Assembly: GCA_016933535.1 (NCBI GenBank)
Contig: JAFGAS010000074.1
Coordinates: forward strand, 96,856-160,855
Length of the DNA stretch: 64,000 bases
Origin: Candidatus Zymogenaceae bacterium
GTDB taxonomy: Bacteria; Desulfobacterota; Zymogenia; Zymogenales; Zymogenaceae
Direction: 5' to 3'
Shown: positions 54,650-63,668 of the stretch, piece by piece
Layout: each line of letters starts with the position of its first letter
Numbering within the stretch: the stretch's first letter is position 1
Made by a program: the position numbers and the translations under genes
The notes under the pieces: model-generated
Told to the model about the DNA's origin: nothing
What the model saw: the letters and a program-made list of their open reading frames with translations, nothing else
The model's database searches: none

Positions 54650-54841
54650 CTATTTCTTCTTGACCTTACAGGTACTTATTCCAAAGGGTACGTATGCCGG
54701 ACAGAATGAAAAGGTAGCCGTTGCGATAACAAGGAGACCCAGAAGCCCCCACCAACTGCCATAGTAATAGCCGGCGGCAATTATGACGGCACCGATAATG
54801 AATCTAATGATCTGATCGACCGTTCCCACATTCTTTTTCAT
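54650..54841 (-). CDS. DUF2892 (YgaP-type) inner membrane protein
   Basis: 63 residues from the ATG at 54841 (GGAGG upstream). 'MKKNVGTVDQIIRFIIGA' followed by two hydrophobic segments and 'FCPAYVPFGISTCK' is the DUF2892 signature. In other bacteria this domain is the membrane part of rhodanese YgaP or stands alone; here it stands alone. Its cysteines may handle sulfur or thiols, but this is unproven. Confidence 0.88.
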   Translation of the reverse strand: MKKNVGTVDQIIRFIIGAVIIAAGYYYGSWWGLLGLLVIATATFSFCPAYVPFGISTCKVKKK

Positions 54842-55019
54842 GGTAAAAGCCTCCATATATTGTTATATATCAGATGCTCAAAAGGACAAAAGAATTCATG
54901 GCGGCCCCTCTTCCGTGCGCAATTATCCTGCGATCCCGTCCAACAGCCCATATCAATATTGCTGTTTTTCCCGGGAATATTTTTAACGGATTATTTTCAC
55001 GTATAGTTGGATGAGACCG

Positions 55020-55931
55020 TTACCTGCTCAATTCCACCTTTGGATTGACGATACCCATTTCAAAGTGATCGAAAACGAGGGTACAGCTGTAGATAAATCC
55101 CTGAATATAAACCGTGCTGCCCTTGTCGAGGGAAGAAGACAGTTCATCAGCCTCTTTTAAGCCGACATAGACCACACTCTTTACGGGGTCAGCCGAATCC
55201 CCTTCGGCCTCAAGGTAGTAATTATAGAGCGTGAGCGGAAGTATTTTCGCGTACGGTGAATTCAGTTTACCAACGTCTCTGACAACAAAGTAACCGACGA
55301 GCATTTTCCCCACGAGGCTGCCGGCAAATTCCTTGAGCTCAAGCTCCCGCTGGAGGCCCGTTATTTCGGTGGCTTCCTTTAGCTTCCCGTCAATTTCGGT
55401 AATATCAAGGAAAACATCACTCGTGAAACTCTCTTCAAGGATAAGGGGCTCCGAAGGTTGAGCTGTATCGGCGTCAAGAGTCTCAACCGGAGAAGCTGTA
55501 ACGTCGGGGGGCGCCGGTATTTCCGCACGGTCATCGGCGGGAGACGTCGGAGTCATAAGGACGGCGGGAGTAACCTCTTTTTGTTTAAGCGGATTGGTCA
55601 GGGAATAGTTATGCGTGTATCTTCCAATGAAAAGACCGATAACAAATACGGCCGAAAACGACAGGGCAAGAACGACGATACGACTTACCGGACGGTCAGC
55701 TCGCTGGCGGGTGGCCCGGGTCTCTCGATGCCGATACGGTATGAAATCCCGCCCGTCCACCTCCACCTCCGGGGACGCGCTACTGTTCGTATCGGCCTTT
55801 CTTTCGGTATTGCCTCTCTCTACGATAAATGTGGCCTTGCACTGAGGGCATCCGACCGTCCGGCCACCTTCGGGAATGAGATCGTCCTTGATATCTCCTT
55901 CATAGCCGCATTTTGGACACTGTGTTTTCAT
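55020..55931 (-). CDS. MJ0042-finger membrane protein
   Basis: 303 residues. N-terminal zinc finger 'CPKCGYEGDIKDDLIPEGGRTVGCPQC', a basic/proline linker, one transmembrane helix (about 90-108) and a periplasmic domain of about 190 residues, acidic at first and then beta-rich ('KMLVGYFVVRDVGK', 'KVELSR' at the end). The upstream gene (55966) has the same layout, so the two are paralogous in architecture and probably one operon. Function unknown. Confidence 0.75.
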   Translation of the reverse strand: MKTQCPKCGYEGDIKDDLIPEGGRTVGCPQCKATFIVERGNTERKADTNSSASPEVEVDGRDFIPYRHRETRATRQRADRPVSRIVVLALSFSAVFVIGLFIGRYTHNYSLTNPLKQKEVTPAVLMTPTSPADDRAEIPAPPDVTASPVETLDADTAQPSEPLILEESFTSDVFLDITEIDGKLKEATEITGLQRELELKEFAGSLVGKMLVGYFVVRDVGKLNSPYAKILPLTLYNYYLEAEGDSADPVKSVVYVGLKEADELSSSLDKGSTVYIQGFIYSCTLVFDHFEMGIVNPKVELSR

Positions 55932-55965
55932 AACCTACCCGTATGTGTGCGAAATAATCCGTCCG

Positions 55966-56802
55966 TTACCGTATCAGCAACTCAATAAGGCGCCGGGAAA
56001 GACTCTTCTTGATTTCCGGGGGACGCCAACCGGCCTCTCCCTTTTGATGCCCCTCAATGATTACATCAACCAGCGTAATGCGCGTCCGCCCGGCGATAAC
56101 CGCCTTCTTGATGGTCCCGGCAAAGAGCACCGTATCGCCGATAAGGTATGTGCGAAATTCCTCGGAATAGGATTCGGCGAGGACCAGCTCGATATCATAC
56201 CGTTCATAGCTCAGGGTGATGATCGTTCCCGGGGCCGTCAGTCCAAAAAAATCAAGGACCGCCGACCCGGTCGTTTTTTCGATATCCACGACCGTTCCCA
56301 TCCCTACGCACCCCTTACCGGTAAGTTCCCTCTGATACGAGGTGATCTGGATCTCGGTCATGGTACCGGGATCGGTCTTTATGGAATTGAGCAGGAGATA
56401 GCCCGGGTATTTTTCACCGAGCTTCTTTATGATGTTATATTCCTTGCTCTCCTGGATATTCCCGGAAATTCCCTTGATGAGGATCAGGATCGCCACCCCG
56501 ACAATAAGAGCGGCAATAACAATCAGACAGCCGCGCAATAATGGACGCCGCCTTTTCTTCTTTACGTCACGGGACGGCGGCGCGATTTCGCTTTCAACGG
56601 CGTTTTTTTTATCACCGGCGGCACCGGGTCCCTGGGGTAAGGACGGGGAAGATTCCGACGGTCGGTCATCGGCGGGCAGGACGATCAGGCCAACGGCAAA
56701 ACGGTGGCTGCACGACGGGCAGACGACACGCTTCTTGTCTCGCCCGTCCTTGTCTTCCGGAACCCTTCCCGTAAAGCCGCATGCAGGACAGCGAACGATC
56801 AT
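55966..56802 (-). CDS. MJ0042-finger membrane protein (second)
   Basis: 278 residues: zinc finger 'CPACGFTGRVPEDKDGRDKKRVVCPSC', proline-rich linker, basic stretch 'KKKRRRPLLRG', transmembrane helix (about 92-112) and an extracytoplasmic beta-rich domain ('GKGCVGMGTVVDIEKTTGSAVLDFFG', 'GDTVLFAGTIKKAVIAGRTRITLVD') resembling an OB-like barrel. 34 bp upstream of its neighbour on the same strand. Function unknown. Confidence 0.72.
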   Translation of the reverse strand: MIVRCPACGFTGRVPEDKDGRDKKRVVCPSCSHRFAVGLIVLPADDRPSESSPSLPQGPGAAGDKKNAVESEIAPPSRDVKKKRRRPLLRGCLIVIAALIVGVAILILIKGISGNIQESKEYNIIKKLGEKYPGYLLLNSIKTDPGTMTEIQITSYQRELTGKGCVGMGTVVDIEKTTGSAVLDFFGLTAPGTIITLSYERYDIELVLAESYSEEFRTYLIGDTVLFAGTIKKAVIAGRTRITLVDVIIEGHQKGEAGWRPPEIKKSLSRRLIELLIR

Positions 56803-57137
56803 CGGCCCACCACTTTCAACTTCTATTCAGAATATCAGAAACAGCCGATATGTCAACGGAATTCCGGACAGGGACCGGCGTCCCTTGTGCGTACCGCCTT
56901 ATCTGTGGCGCTATTTTTTTCTTGAATCAACCCCGTTTTTAGTCCATAAGTAAAGGGTGGCTTTCCGATACGTCTTAGCCGGGCACGCGCCGGCGGCGTT
57001 GTCCGGGCAATAGACCGCCCATAAACGGAAAGGCCCCGCGGACTCCCGCCCCACTTCTCCTTGGCCTCGCGGAAACCGCGGGGATCATCAATCACCTTCC
57101 GGGGCACCGTTTGCCCCGTGATAGAGCGAGGTGCCGT

Positions 57138-57587
57138 ATGCCCGAAGAATTTTGGTGGATATGGATGACGGCTGCCGCCGTATTGGTCGTGGTGGAGATA
57201 CTGGTCCCCGGCTTTTTCTTTATCTGGTTTGGCATCGGCGCCGTGGCGGCCGGGGTGGCAACACTCCTGGGCGTTGGGCCCGTTGGTCAACTGGGGGTTT
57301 TGACTCTCGTATCCGGGATACTCCTTATCCTTTCCCGCAAGATCGCCCAGAAGATCACCAAACCCCAGCCTCCCGGTGTCGGGGCGGACCGTCTGAAGGA
57401 TGCGACCGGGGTCGTCATTGAGTCCCTCGACCCCGCGCGAAACACCGGCATGGTTCTTATCGATCGGGAAGAATGGCGCGCGACGAGCGAAACCGGGCGC
57501 GCCATAACGAAAGGAACAAAGATACAGGTCGTCCGGCGTGAGGGAACTCACGTTATTGTAGCGGTCTTAAAGGAGGAAACAGAATGA
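57138..57587 (+). CDS. NfeD-family membrane protein
   Basis: 149 residues from the ATG at 57138 (GAGG upstream). Two to three transmembrane helices (about 5-75) and a C-terminal OB-fold soluble domain ('[32 protein letters not shown]'). This is the short NfeD form that pairs with slipins. Its stop overlaps the slipin start (ATGA). Confidence 0.92.
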   Translation: MPEEFWWIWMTAAAVLVVVEILVPGFFFIWFGIGAVAAGVATLLGVGPVGQLGVLTLVSGILLILSRKIAQKITKPQPPGVGADRLKDATGVVIESLDPARNTGMVLIDREEWRATSETGRAITKGTKIQVVRREGTHVIVAVLKEETE

Positions 57588-58486
57588 CGGCGTTTCTGAT
57601 TTTTTTATTTATTGTCGTTTTCATCATCGGATTGACGGGCCTCAAGATCATTCAGCCCTATCAGAAGGGTCTGGTGGAGCGCCTCGGTAAATACCAGCGG
57701 ACCGCCGATTCCGGCCTGCATATCATTGTCCCGTTTATCGAACGTCTGAGGAAGATCGATATGCGAGAGCAGGTGGTGGATGTCCCGCCCCAGCACGTTA
57801 TCACGAAGGACAACGTCGCCGTGGAAGTGGATGCGGTTGTCTATTACGAGGTGACCGATCCTATCAAGGTTACCTATAATATCGCCAACTTCTACATCGC
57901 CGCCACGAAGCTTGCCCAGACCAACTTGAGGAACCTCGTCGGTGATCTGGCCCTCGATGAATCTTTGACCTCGCGGGAGCTCATCAATACCAAGCTGAGG
58001 CAGATCCTCGACGACGCCACTGACAAGTGGGGGACGAAGGTGACCAGGGTTGAGCTCCAGCGAATCGAGCCGCCCAAGGACGTTACCGACGCGATGCACC
58101 GGCAGATGAAGGCGGAGCGGGACCGGCGCGCGATGATCCTCGAGGCCGAGGGCAGCAAACAATCGGCCATTCTCCGGGCCGAGGGCGATGCCGAGGCCGT
58201 CAGGAAGGTCGCCGACGCCGAGAAGTACAAACGAATTGCGGAGGCCGAGGGCGAGGCCCAGGGCATCGAGACCGTGTACGGGGCGATCCATAAGGGCGGC
58301 CCCTCCAACGATCTCATCGCCGTGCGTTACCTCGACACGTTGGCCAGGATGTCAAACGGCCAGGCCACGAAGATATTCCTGCCCTACGAGGCATCGGGAA
58401 TCCTGTCTTCGATCGCCGGCATCGGCGAGCTCTTCAAGGAAAAGGATAAGGGAAAGGAGAAGCCGAAACCGAACCCGGCAAAATAG
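57584..58486 (+). CDS. SPFH/stomatin-like protein (slipin)
   Basis: 300 residues with an N-terminal membrane hairpin, an SPFH domain ('[30 protein letters not shown]', '[20 protein letters not shown]') and a long C-terminal coiled coil rich in Ala/Glu. Slipins form oligomeric membrane scaffolds with NfeD, linked to membrane quality control. Classic two-gene operon with nfeD. Confidence 0.93.
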   Translation: MTAFLIFLFIVVFIIGLTGLKIIQPYQKGLVERLGKYQRTADSGLHIIVPFIERLRKIDMREQVVDVPPQHVITKDNVAVEVDAVVYYEVTDPIKVTYNIANFYIAATKLAQTNLRNLVGDLALDESLTSRELINTKLRQILDDATDKWGTKVTRVELQRIEPPKDVTDAMHRQMKAERDRRAMILEAEGSKQSAILRAEGDAEAVRKVADAEKYKRIAEAEGEAQGIETVYGAIHKGGPSNDLIAVRYLDTLARMSNGQATKIFLPYEASGILSSIAGIGELFKEKDKGKEKPKPNPAK

Positions 58487-58538
58487 ACGCATCGGTCCAG
58501 GCAAACTCACTTCCCTACAGACAAGAGGAAACAGATAA

Positions 58539-58576
58539 GACAGGGCCGCCGTTCCGTACGGAACGGCGGCCCTGTC
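58539..58576. other. Perfect 38-bp palindrome between slipin and portal genes
   Basis: The two 19-base arms meet at CCGT/ACGG with no loop. It has no flanking T tract, so it is not a standard terminator, though as RNA it would fold into a long stem between the convergent slipin and portal genes. Its half contains CCGTACGGAACGGC, repeated at 59926-59939 inside the packaging module. Confidence 0.75.
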
Positions 58577-58635
58577 GATCCGGCGGACCGGTACCGGCCC
58601 ATCATCGGCCCGGCCGCGATTTCCCCATTCTTCGA

Positions 58636-59883
58636 TCAGACGGACTGTCTGGCCTGCATCTGCTGAACCATCTGTTCGTCATAGCCCAGCTCTCCCAACG
58701 CTTCGGTCACAAATCCCCGATCGGCCAGAAACTGTGCCCGGGCCAGCACGTGCTGCGGGTCTTCGCCGGAAAGCGACGGGAACGACACCGCCGCGGCAAA
58801 GAGACCCGTGCCAAACTTGACGGTAAGGAACTTCTCGATCAGCTCTTCGAAACCCCTCCTGAGATAGACCAGTTTCTTCTCGGTATACCGCTTGAGGCCC
58901 TGCAGCAGCGTGTTGAGCGCCTTGGCCGACGTGGCAGACGAGGCGATCTCCTCCCTGAGCTTTCTGGGCACGCACCCCAGCCGATAGAGGTGGTCCAGAG
59001 CGTCCTGGAGCTCCCGCTCCACCGCCGAAAGGTCCACGTCGCCCCCCACCGCCTCGAGGGGGATCGGCGAGAGCGCCCCGGGCGAGATGGTGATCGTCGT
59101 CCCCGGCTCCACGTGGCCCGACTCCTTGGGGGCCCACACCCGGAAGCTGTTATATTTCGTGGCCCAGGCACGCTTCGTCAGGGCCATGTTCACGGCCAGC
59201 TGCCCCTCAACCAGATCCTGGATCCCCGAGCGGCCGTAGGGGCTGCCCTCCACCTCCTCCCGGAGGATTCTGATAACCGGGATAAAGCCGAAGGCATGGG
59301 CCTCCTTCTTGACTAGCCGCCCGTCCATATAGAATGAAAAGCCCTTCGCATCGATCTCTTCGCGCATTTGGGATATCCTCACGCCTCCGCCCTCGAGGGC
59401 TGCCGCCTCTTCCCAGTTAAATACGTATTTTTTTACCTCGAGATAGTTATTCTCGTCGGTCACCGCCTCCACGTCCTGTGAATACATCTTCTGGACCGAG
59501 ACCTCCCCGCCCTTGACGAACAGCTTCAAAAAGAGCGTGCCGTAGTTTTCCTGGGCCAGGTAGTAGCCGGGCAGCGCCTCCCAGAAGGTACGGCCGCCGC
59601 CGAAGTTCCGGGAACAGAGCCACATCTTTACCTCCCTGGTCAGCCCGTCGTGCGGCGCGGTATCCCCCTTCCTGGTCACGACGACGTCAAAGCTCGGCGG
59701 CATGAAATTTGCCCTCGTGTCCTGGATGACCCGTATGTCGTTTTGAAAATAGAAGTCCCTGATAGATATCCGCTGTTCCCTTGGCAGGCCTTCGGCAACC
59801 CGACGGACCGTAAAGTCCTTAAAGATCGCTTCCCTGTCTCCGTTGTAATAGTCCAAAAAGAGTTTCATGTCACGTCTGTTCAT
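58636..59883 (-). CDS. Phage portal protein
   Basis: 415 residues. Portal features: an N-terminal helical start, 'FWEALPGYYLAQENYGTLFLKLF', the clip/stem part 'SPYGRSGIQDLVEGQLAVNMALTKR', 'VERELQDALDHLYRLGCVP' and a helical C-terminal 'LKRYTEKKLVYLRRGFEELIEKFL'. Length and pattern resemble SPP1 gp6/HK97-type portals. AAAGGAAA precedes the ATG. Portal and terminase together form the DNA-packaging motor. Confidence 0.78.
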   Translation of the reverse strand: MNRRDMKLFLDYYNGDREAIFKDFTVRRVAEGLPREQRISIRDFYFQNDIRVIQDTRANFMPPSFDVVVTRKGDTAPHDGLTREVKMWLCSRNFGGGRTFWEALPGYYLAQENYGTLFLKLFVKGGEVSVQKMYSQDVEAVTDENNYLEVKKYVFNWEEAAALEGGGVRISQMREEIDAKGFSFYMDGRLVKKEAHAFGFIPVIRILREEVEGSPYGRSGIQDLVEGQLAVNMALTKRAWATKYNSFRVWAPKESGHVEPGTTITISPGALSPIPLEAVGGDVDLSAVERELQDALDHLYRLGCVPRKLREEIASSATSAKALNTLLQGLKRYTEKKLVYLRRGFEELIEKFLTVKFGTGLFAAAVSFPSLSGEDPQHVLARAQFLADRGFVTEALGELGYDEQMVQQMQARQSV

Positions 59884-59952
59884 GGGAGTTTCCTTTCATG
59901 GGTCAAGGGGAAATAGCCGTCTTAGCCGTACGGAACGGCCCCGCTGCTGTTT

Positions 59953-60153
59953 CTACAGGGCGGCCTTCCCAAAATCGCGCTGGGAGACCTTTCGGCGGCG
60001 CGCGAGCCGGGCCCACCGGATCATATCTACCGGTATTATCGCGACGGCCCTAAACCATCGGCGCAGAACAATGGCGTCATCCCTGACCTCCATGCTCCCC
60101 ACGCCGGGAAACGATCTCGTCTCCCCGTCCAAAAACCGCACTTCGGCGTCCAT
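59953..60153 (-). CDS. Small protein between terminase and portal
   Basis: 66 residues from the ATG at 60153, which has AGGAGG four bases upstream; the frame is open further but overlaps terminase. Basic, with 'MDAEVRFLDGETRSFPG' resembling a small beta domain. No family recognised; probably a packaging accessory. Confidence 0.55.
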   Translation of the reverse strand: MDAEVRFLDGETRSFPGVGSMEVRDDAIVLRRWFRAVAIIPVDMIRWARLARRRKVSQRDFGKAAL

Positions 60154-60167
60154 ACTGCCTCCTGTCA

Positions 60168-61391
60168 TCAAAACCCGAGCGTTCGAACAAAATCCGACTG
60201 GTTGACCCTGGTCCCCCTGATCCCCCACGCGGCCAGCGCCAGCGATATGACGCAATCGTCATGGAAACCCGCCGGCGCTCCGTAGGAGACCCTTCCCCCG
60301 GGGAGGTTTCTTGTCTCGAAGATCATCAATTCGTCAACCAGCTCCTGAATCGGGGGGATGACGATCTTCTTCTCATCGATCAGGAGGATCAGGTTCTCGA
60401 CGAGGGCCGCCTTTGATTCGTTGGTAAACCGGTAGCCCCGGCAGGCCGCCCCCATTCTTATCAGGTCTTCGAGGATCGGGTCGCCCACGCCCGTGGAATC
60501 AACCCAGACCACGGCCCGGTTATACCGCTTGACGGCCGAGGTTACCCGCTGCTTCATCACCGTCCAGGTTGTCCGGAAGAACCGGTCGAAATAGACGACG
60601 GACCCCGACGGATTGATGATAGTCAGGACCGTATAGTCACGGTGTCTGCCGATGTCGAGCCCCGCGGTGTATCGTTCGTCGGGCAGCGGGTCGGCAAGTT
60701 TGCCCCGGATAATGTCGTTGACCCCCAAAAAGACGCCCGCGCCCTCGTCGATGAAGCGGGCCAGGTATTCCTGGGCGAAGACCGCCTCGGGCAGCGACCG
60801 CCTCGCATCCTCTATCTCTTCCGGCCGTATGTACGGATTATTCCCGGTGGGAAAGGTAAAGGATTCCCAGTTGGCCTGCCCGTTATCCATCCCCCGGGCA
60901 AAAAGGTGAAAAAACCAGTTTCTCCCCTTGGGCGTGCCGATAAAGAGCGCCCTGCCCTGCCGATCCGAAAGCGCCGGCCTTAGCACCTCTTCCCATAGTT
61001 CCCCGGCCAGGAAGGCGGCCTCGTCGACCACCAGGAAGTCGATGCCGAAACCCCGGAGGTTTTCCGGGATCTCGGCGCTCTTGAACTCGATTACCGAGCC
61101 GTTGACGAGGCTGACCCGCCGGTCTACCTTGTGTATGGCGGCCAGCGCCCCCCTCGGCATCGCCCGCTTGACCAGGTCAAAGGCGATCGTACTCTGGCGC
61201 AGCACCGGCGCCACCCAGAACGAAAGGGAGCCGGGCTTCTGCCAGGCGTGTTTGATCATCTCGGCCGTGGCGGCCACGGTCTTGCCCCACCTCCTGCCGC
61301 AGGCGGCCACCCTGAAACGGGCGTACGATTCGTGCAGCGCCCGTTGACCCGCATGAGGCCGGTAGAGCCTAAGCATCTTTATCTTCGTCAT
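60168..61391 (-). CDS. Phage terminase, large subunit
   Basis: 407 residues. ATPase half: Walker A 'CGRRWGKT' (about 32), 'FWVAPVLRQS', Walker B 'IDFLVVDEAAF' and the coupling motif 'IGTPKGRNWFF'. Nuclease half (RNase H fold): 'GLDIGRHRDYT', 'VVWVDSTGVGDPI' and the final acidic 'HDDCVISLALA'. All catalytic acids seem present, so the motor is probably intact. A second ATG five codons in is an alternative start. Confidence 0.93.
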   Translation of the reverse strand: MTKIKMLRLYRPHAGQRALHESYARFRVAACGRRWGKTVAATAEMIKHAWQKPGSLSFWVAPVLRQSTIAFDLVKRAMPRGALAAIHKVDRRVSLVNGSVIEFKSAEIPENLRGFGIDFLVVDEAAFLAGELWEEVLRPALSDRQGRALFIGTPKGRNWFFHLFARGMDNGQANWESFTFPTGNNPYIRPEEIEDARRSLPEAVFAQEYLARFIDEGAGVFLGVNDIIRGKLADPLPDERYTAGLDIGRHRDYTVLTIINPSGSVVYFDRFFRTTWTVMKQRVTSAVKRYNRAVVWVDSTGVGDPILEDLIRMGAACRGYRFTNESKAALVENLILLIDEKKIVIPPIQELVDELMIFETRNLPGGRVSYGAPAGFHDDCVISLALAAWGIRGTRVNQSDFVRTLGF

Positions 61392-61599
61392 CGATAAACG
61401 TCGCCTCGTAGATTACCTCGTTTTCGTCGATCATCTTCCCTGAGATAAGGTCGATATACTTGAGATAGAGCTCCTGGTACTTGATATCTCCCTGGCCGGC
61501 CTTCTTAATGATGTCACGGAAAACCGCGTCGTCCGGGGGCGCCGCATCGGCGGCGGTGCCCTCGCCGGCGGCCTTCGTTTCAGTGTATTTCTTCTTCAT
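61369..61599 (-). CDS. Small acidic protein preceding terminase
   Basis: 76 residues, Ala/Asp/Glu-rich with helical segments ('VFRDIIKKAGQGDIKYQELYLKYIDLI'). It overlaps both the HTH gene upstream (20 bp) and terminase downstream (23 bp), so all three are translationally coupled. It may be, or form part of, the small terminase subunit. Confidence 0.6.
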   Translation of the reverse strand: MKKKYTETKAAGEGTAADAAPPDDAVFRDIIKKAGQGDIKYQELYLKYIDLISGKMIDENEVIYEATFIDDEDKDA

Positions 61600-61810
61600 T
61601 CACCCGCCGCTTCAAATAGTTTTGTATCCGGTCCAGTCGATAGGCCACGTCCGATTGGGTCACGCCGAGGCTGCCGCCGATATAGTCCTGTGAATAGCCC
61701 CTCCGGTGCATCAGCCATATCCAGAGCTCTATATCCGGCATTTCCATCAGCGCCCGTTCGTAATCCATCGCGAAGTTCTTCTCGGCAAAAAAGGTGTCAC
61801 CCTTATACAT
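61580..61810 (-). CDS. Small HTH protein heading the packaging module (possible small terminase)
   Basis: 76 residues from the ATG at 61810, chosen because GGAGG lies eight bases upstream; two earlier in-frame ATGs exist. 'YERALMEMPDIELWIWLMHRRGYSQDYIGGSLGVTQSDVAYRLDRI' holds a helix-turn-helix. About half the residues over 56 positions match the protein at 39695-39949. Location before terminase suggests DNA recognition for packaging; a transcription-activator role is the alternative. Confidence 0.75.
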   Translation of the reverse strand: MYKGDTFFAEKNFAMDYERALMEMPDIELWIWLMHRRGYSQDYIGGSLGVTQSDVAYRLDRIQNYLKRRVNEEEIH

Positions 61811-61913
61811 CGGCATTGCCTCCATTCATGTACATCCAATTCTACCGGCGATGGTCGTGCAATATGAGGTTTATGAGAAGAATAATTGAAAATTGGTACC
61901 GGGAGAGGGGGCG

Positions 61914-61945
61914 TTGACAAAATAGTCGGTTTATGATACGTATCA
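61914..61945 (+). promoter_or_regulatory. Candidate gltX promoter with palindrome TGATACGTATCA
   Basis: TTGACA at 61914-61919 and TACGTA at 61937-61942 (17-bp spacer). The -10 region lies inside a perfect 12-bp palindrome (61934-61945), whose GATACGTATC core also occurs at 19-28. Confidence 0.5.
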
Positions 61946-62016
61946 TCACAAGAAACGTGCGCCCGATATCCGGGGCCTTTAAGCGGCCCCGTCTATATTT
62001 TAAAGGACATAAAAAC

Positions 62017-63441
62017 GTGAAAGATGCGACATCAACGGTGAGGGTACGGTTTGCCCCGAGCCCCACCGGGCACCTGCATATCGGCGGCGCCCGGACCGCC
62101 CTCTTCAACTACCTCTATGCCCGCCACACCGGGGGCGTGTTCATCCTCAGGATTGAGGACACCGACCGGGAGCGGTCCAAAGAGGAATATACCGCGGCAA
62201 TCCTGGCGAGCATGGCCTGGCTGGGGCTCGAGTGGGACGAAGGCCCGCTGTTTCAGAGCAAGCGGGAGGGTCTCTATCAGGCGGGCATCGACCGGCTCCT
62301 GGCCGAAAAAAAGGCCTACCGCTGCTACTGCAGCACAGAAGAGCTGGAAGAAAAGCGAAAGCTGGCCGAGGCGAACAAACAAAAGCCGATGTACGACGGC
62401 ACCTGCCGGGATAAAGACCTGCCGGCGCGGGACGCGCCCTACGTGGTTCGTTTCCGCTCGCACAACAGCGGCGTCACCGATTTCCTCGATCTCATCAAGG
62501 GACGCATCGTCTTCGAGAACAAGGAACTCGACGACCTGATCATCCGCCGTTCCGACGGCTCCCCGACCTACAACTTTACCGTGGTGATCGACGACATGGA
62601 CATGGGCGTCACCCACGTCATCCGCGGGGACGACCACGTCAACAACACCCCCCGGCAGATCCAGATATTCGAGGCCCTGGGCTACCCGGTGCCGGCGTTT
62701 GCCCACGTCCCCCTCATGCTCGGGCCCGACCGCTCGCGGCTCTCCAAGCGCCACGGCGCAAAATCGATGACCGAGTATATCGACGAGGGCTACCTGCCCG
62801 AGGCGATGGTCAACTACCTGGCCCGGCTCGGCTGGAGCCACGGCGACCAGGAGATCTTCTCTATAGCCGAGCTCATCGAGAAATTCGATATCGCAGACGT
62901 CGGTAAATCGGCCGGCGTCTTCAACCCCGAAAAGCTCGAGTGGCTCAACGCCCACTACATCAAGGAATCCGACCCTAAGGCACTGGCCGGGCGCCTGTTG
63001 CCGTTTATCGAGGCCCGCGGATACGGCAGCCCGGATGCCCCGTGGCTTGCCCGGGCCGTGGTCACGCTGCAGGAGCGGTCAAAAACCCTCGTGGAGATGG
63101 CCGAGATGGGCGGCTTTTATTTTACCGACGAGATCGCCTACGACCCCAAGGCCGCCGCAAAGTTCCTCACGGCCGACGTCGCGGCACCCTTCCGGGCCCT
63201 GGCCGAACGGTTCGGCTCCGTTAGCCCGTGGGAGACAGGCGCCATCGAGGCGGCGTTTGCCGAGGTGATTGAGGGCCTCGGCCTGACGCTCGCAAAACTC
63301 GCCCAGCCGCTGCGCGTGGCGCTCACCGGAAAGACCGTCAGCCCCGGGATATTCGAGGTCATCGAGGTCATCGGCAGGGATAGGGTTATCGAGCGGATCG
63401 GGCGGGCGGTGGCCTTTATCGAGGGGAACGAGAAAAAATAA
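62017..63441 (+). CDS. gltX: Glutamyl-tRNA synthetase
   Basis: 474 residues from a GTG at 62017 with AAGGAC about eight bases upstream; an earlier in-frame start would add a basic, non-homologous leader. Class I synthetase: HIGH motif '[14 protein letters not shown]', zinc knuckle 'YRCYCSTEE...YDGTCR' and the KMSKS equivalent 'RLSKRHG'. It charges tRNA-Glu. Divergent from the packaging genes. Confidence 0.96.
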   Translation: MKDATSTVRVRFAPSPTGHLHIGGARTALFNYLYARHTGGVFILRIEDTDRERSKEEYTAAILASMAWLGLEWDEGPLFQSKREGLYQAGIDRLLAEKKAYRCYCSTEELEEKRKLAEANKQKPMYDGTCRDKDLPARDAPYVVRFRSHNSGVTDFLDLIKGRIVFENKELDDLIIRRSDGSPTYNFTVVIDDMDMGVTHVIRGDDHVNNTPRQIQIFEALGYPVPAFAHVPLMLGPDRSRLSKRHGAKSMTEYIDEGYLPEAMVNYLARLGWSHGDQEIFSIAELIEKFDIADVGKSAGVFNPEKLEWLNAHYIKESDPKALAGRLLPFIEARGYGSPDAPWLARAVVTLQERSKTLVEMAEMGGFYFTDEIAYDPKAAAKFLTADVAAPFRALAERFGSVSPWETGAIEAAFAEVIEGLGLTLAKLAQPLRVALTGKTVSPGIFEVIEVIGRDRVIERIGRAVAFIEGNEKK

Positions 63442-63490
63442 CGTACCGAAGGCTCCGCGGCGTTGTCCGGTTTAAATTTCCGCAGATAGA

Positions 63491-63515
63491 AAGCCCTCAT
63501 CCGGAGGGCTTTTTT
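63491..63515 (+). terminator. gltX terminator
   Basis: AAGCCCTC/GAGGGCTT stem with a 5-base loop followed by T residues, about 50 bp after the gltX stop. Confidence 0.85.
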
Positions 63516-63588
63516 ACGTCCTGTTCGGCGGGAACGGGATTTTTTCGGCGTGGTGCCTGCCGGTCGGCCTGCGGTATCATGCCACAAA

Positions 63589-63620
63589 AAAGCGCCCCTC
63601 TTTTCGGAGAGGGGCGCTTT
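63589..63620 (-). terminator. Terminator for the right-edge minus-strand gene
   Basis: AAAGCGCCCCTC... stem of 11-13 bp with a 6-base loop; on the minus strand it is followed by a T run. It lies 49 bp beyond the stop of the gene at 63669. Confidence 0.85.
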
Positions 63621-63668
63621 GAGTTTGAGTCCCAAATAAGAAACTGGTCAGTACGGCAGGTTTACGGT

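Larger units (their letters stand above)
58636..61810 (-). mobile_element. Phage-like packaging module (terminase and portal)
   Basis: Five closely spaced minus-strand genes: HTH protein, a 76-residue protein, large terminase, a 66-residue protein and portal. This is the standard start of a tailed-phage late operon, after which scaffold and capsid genes would follow; those lie at 35.9-33.1 kb on the same strand. Flanked by slipin and gltX, with no integrase. G+C looks as high as in gltX, unlike the AT-richer tail genes. Confidence 0.85.
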
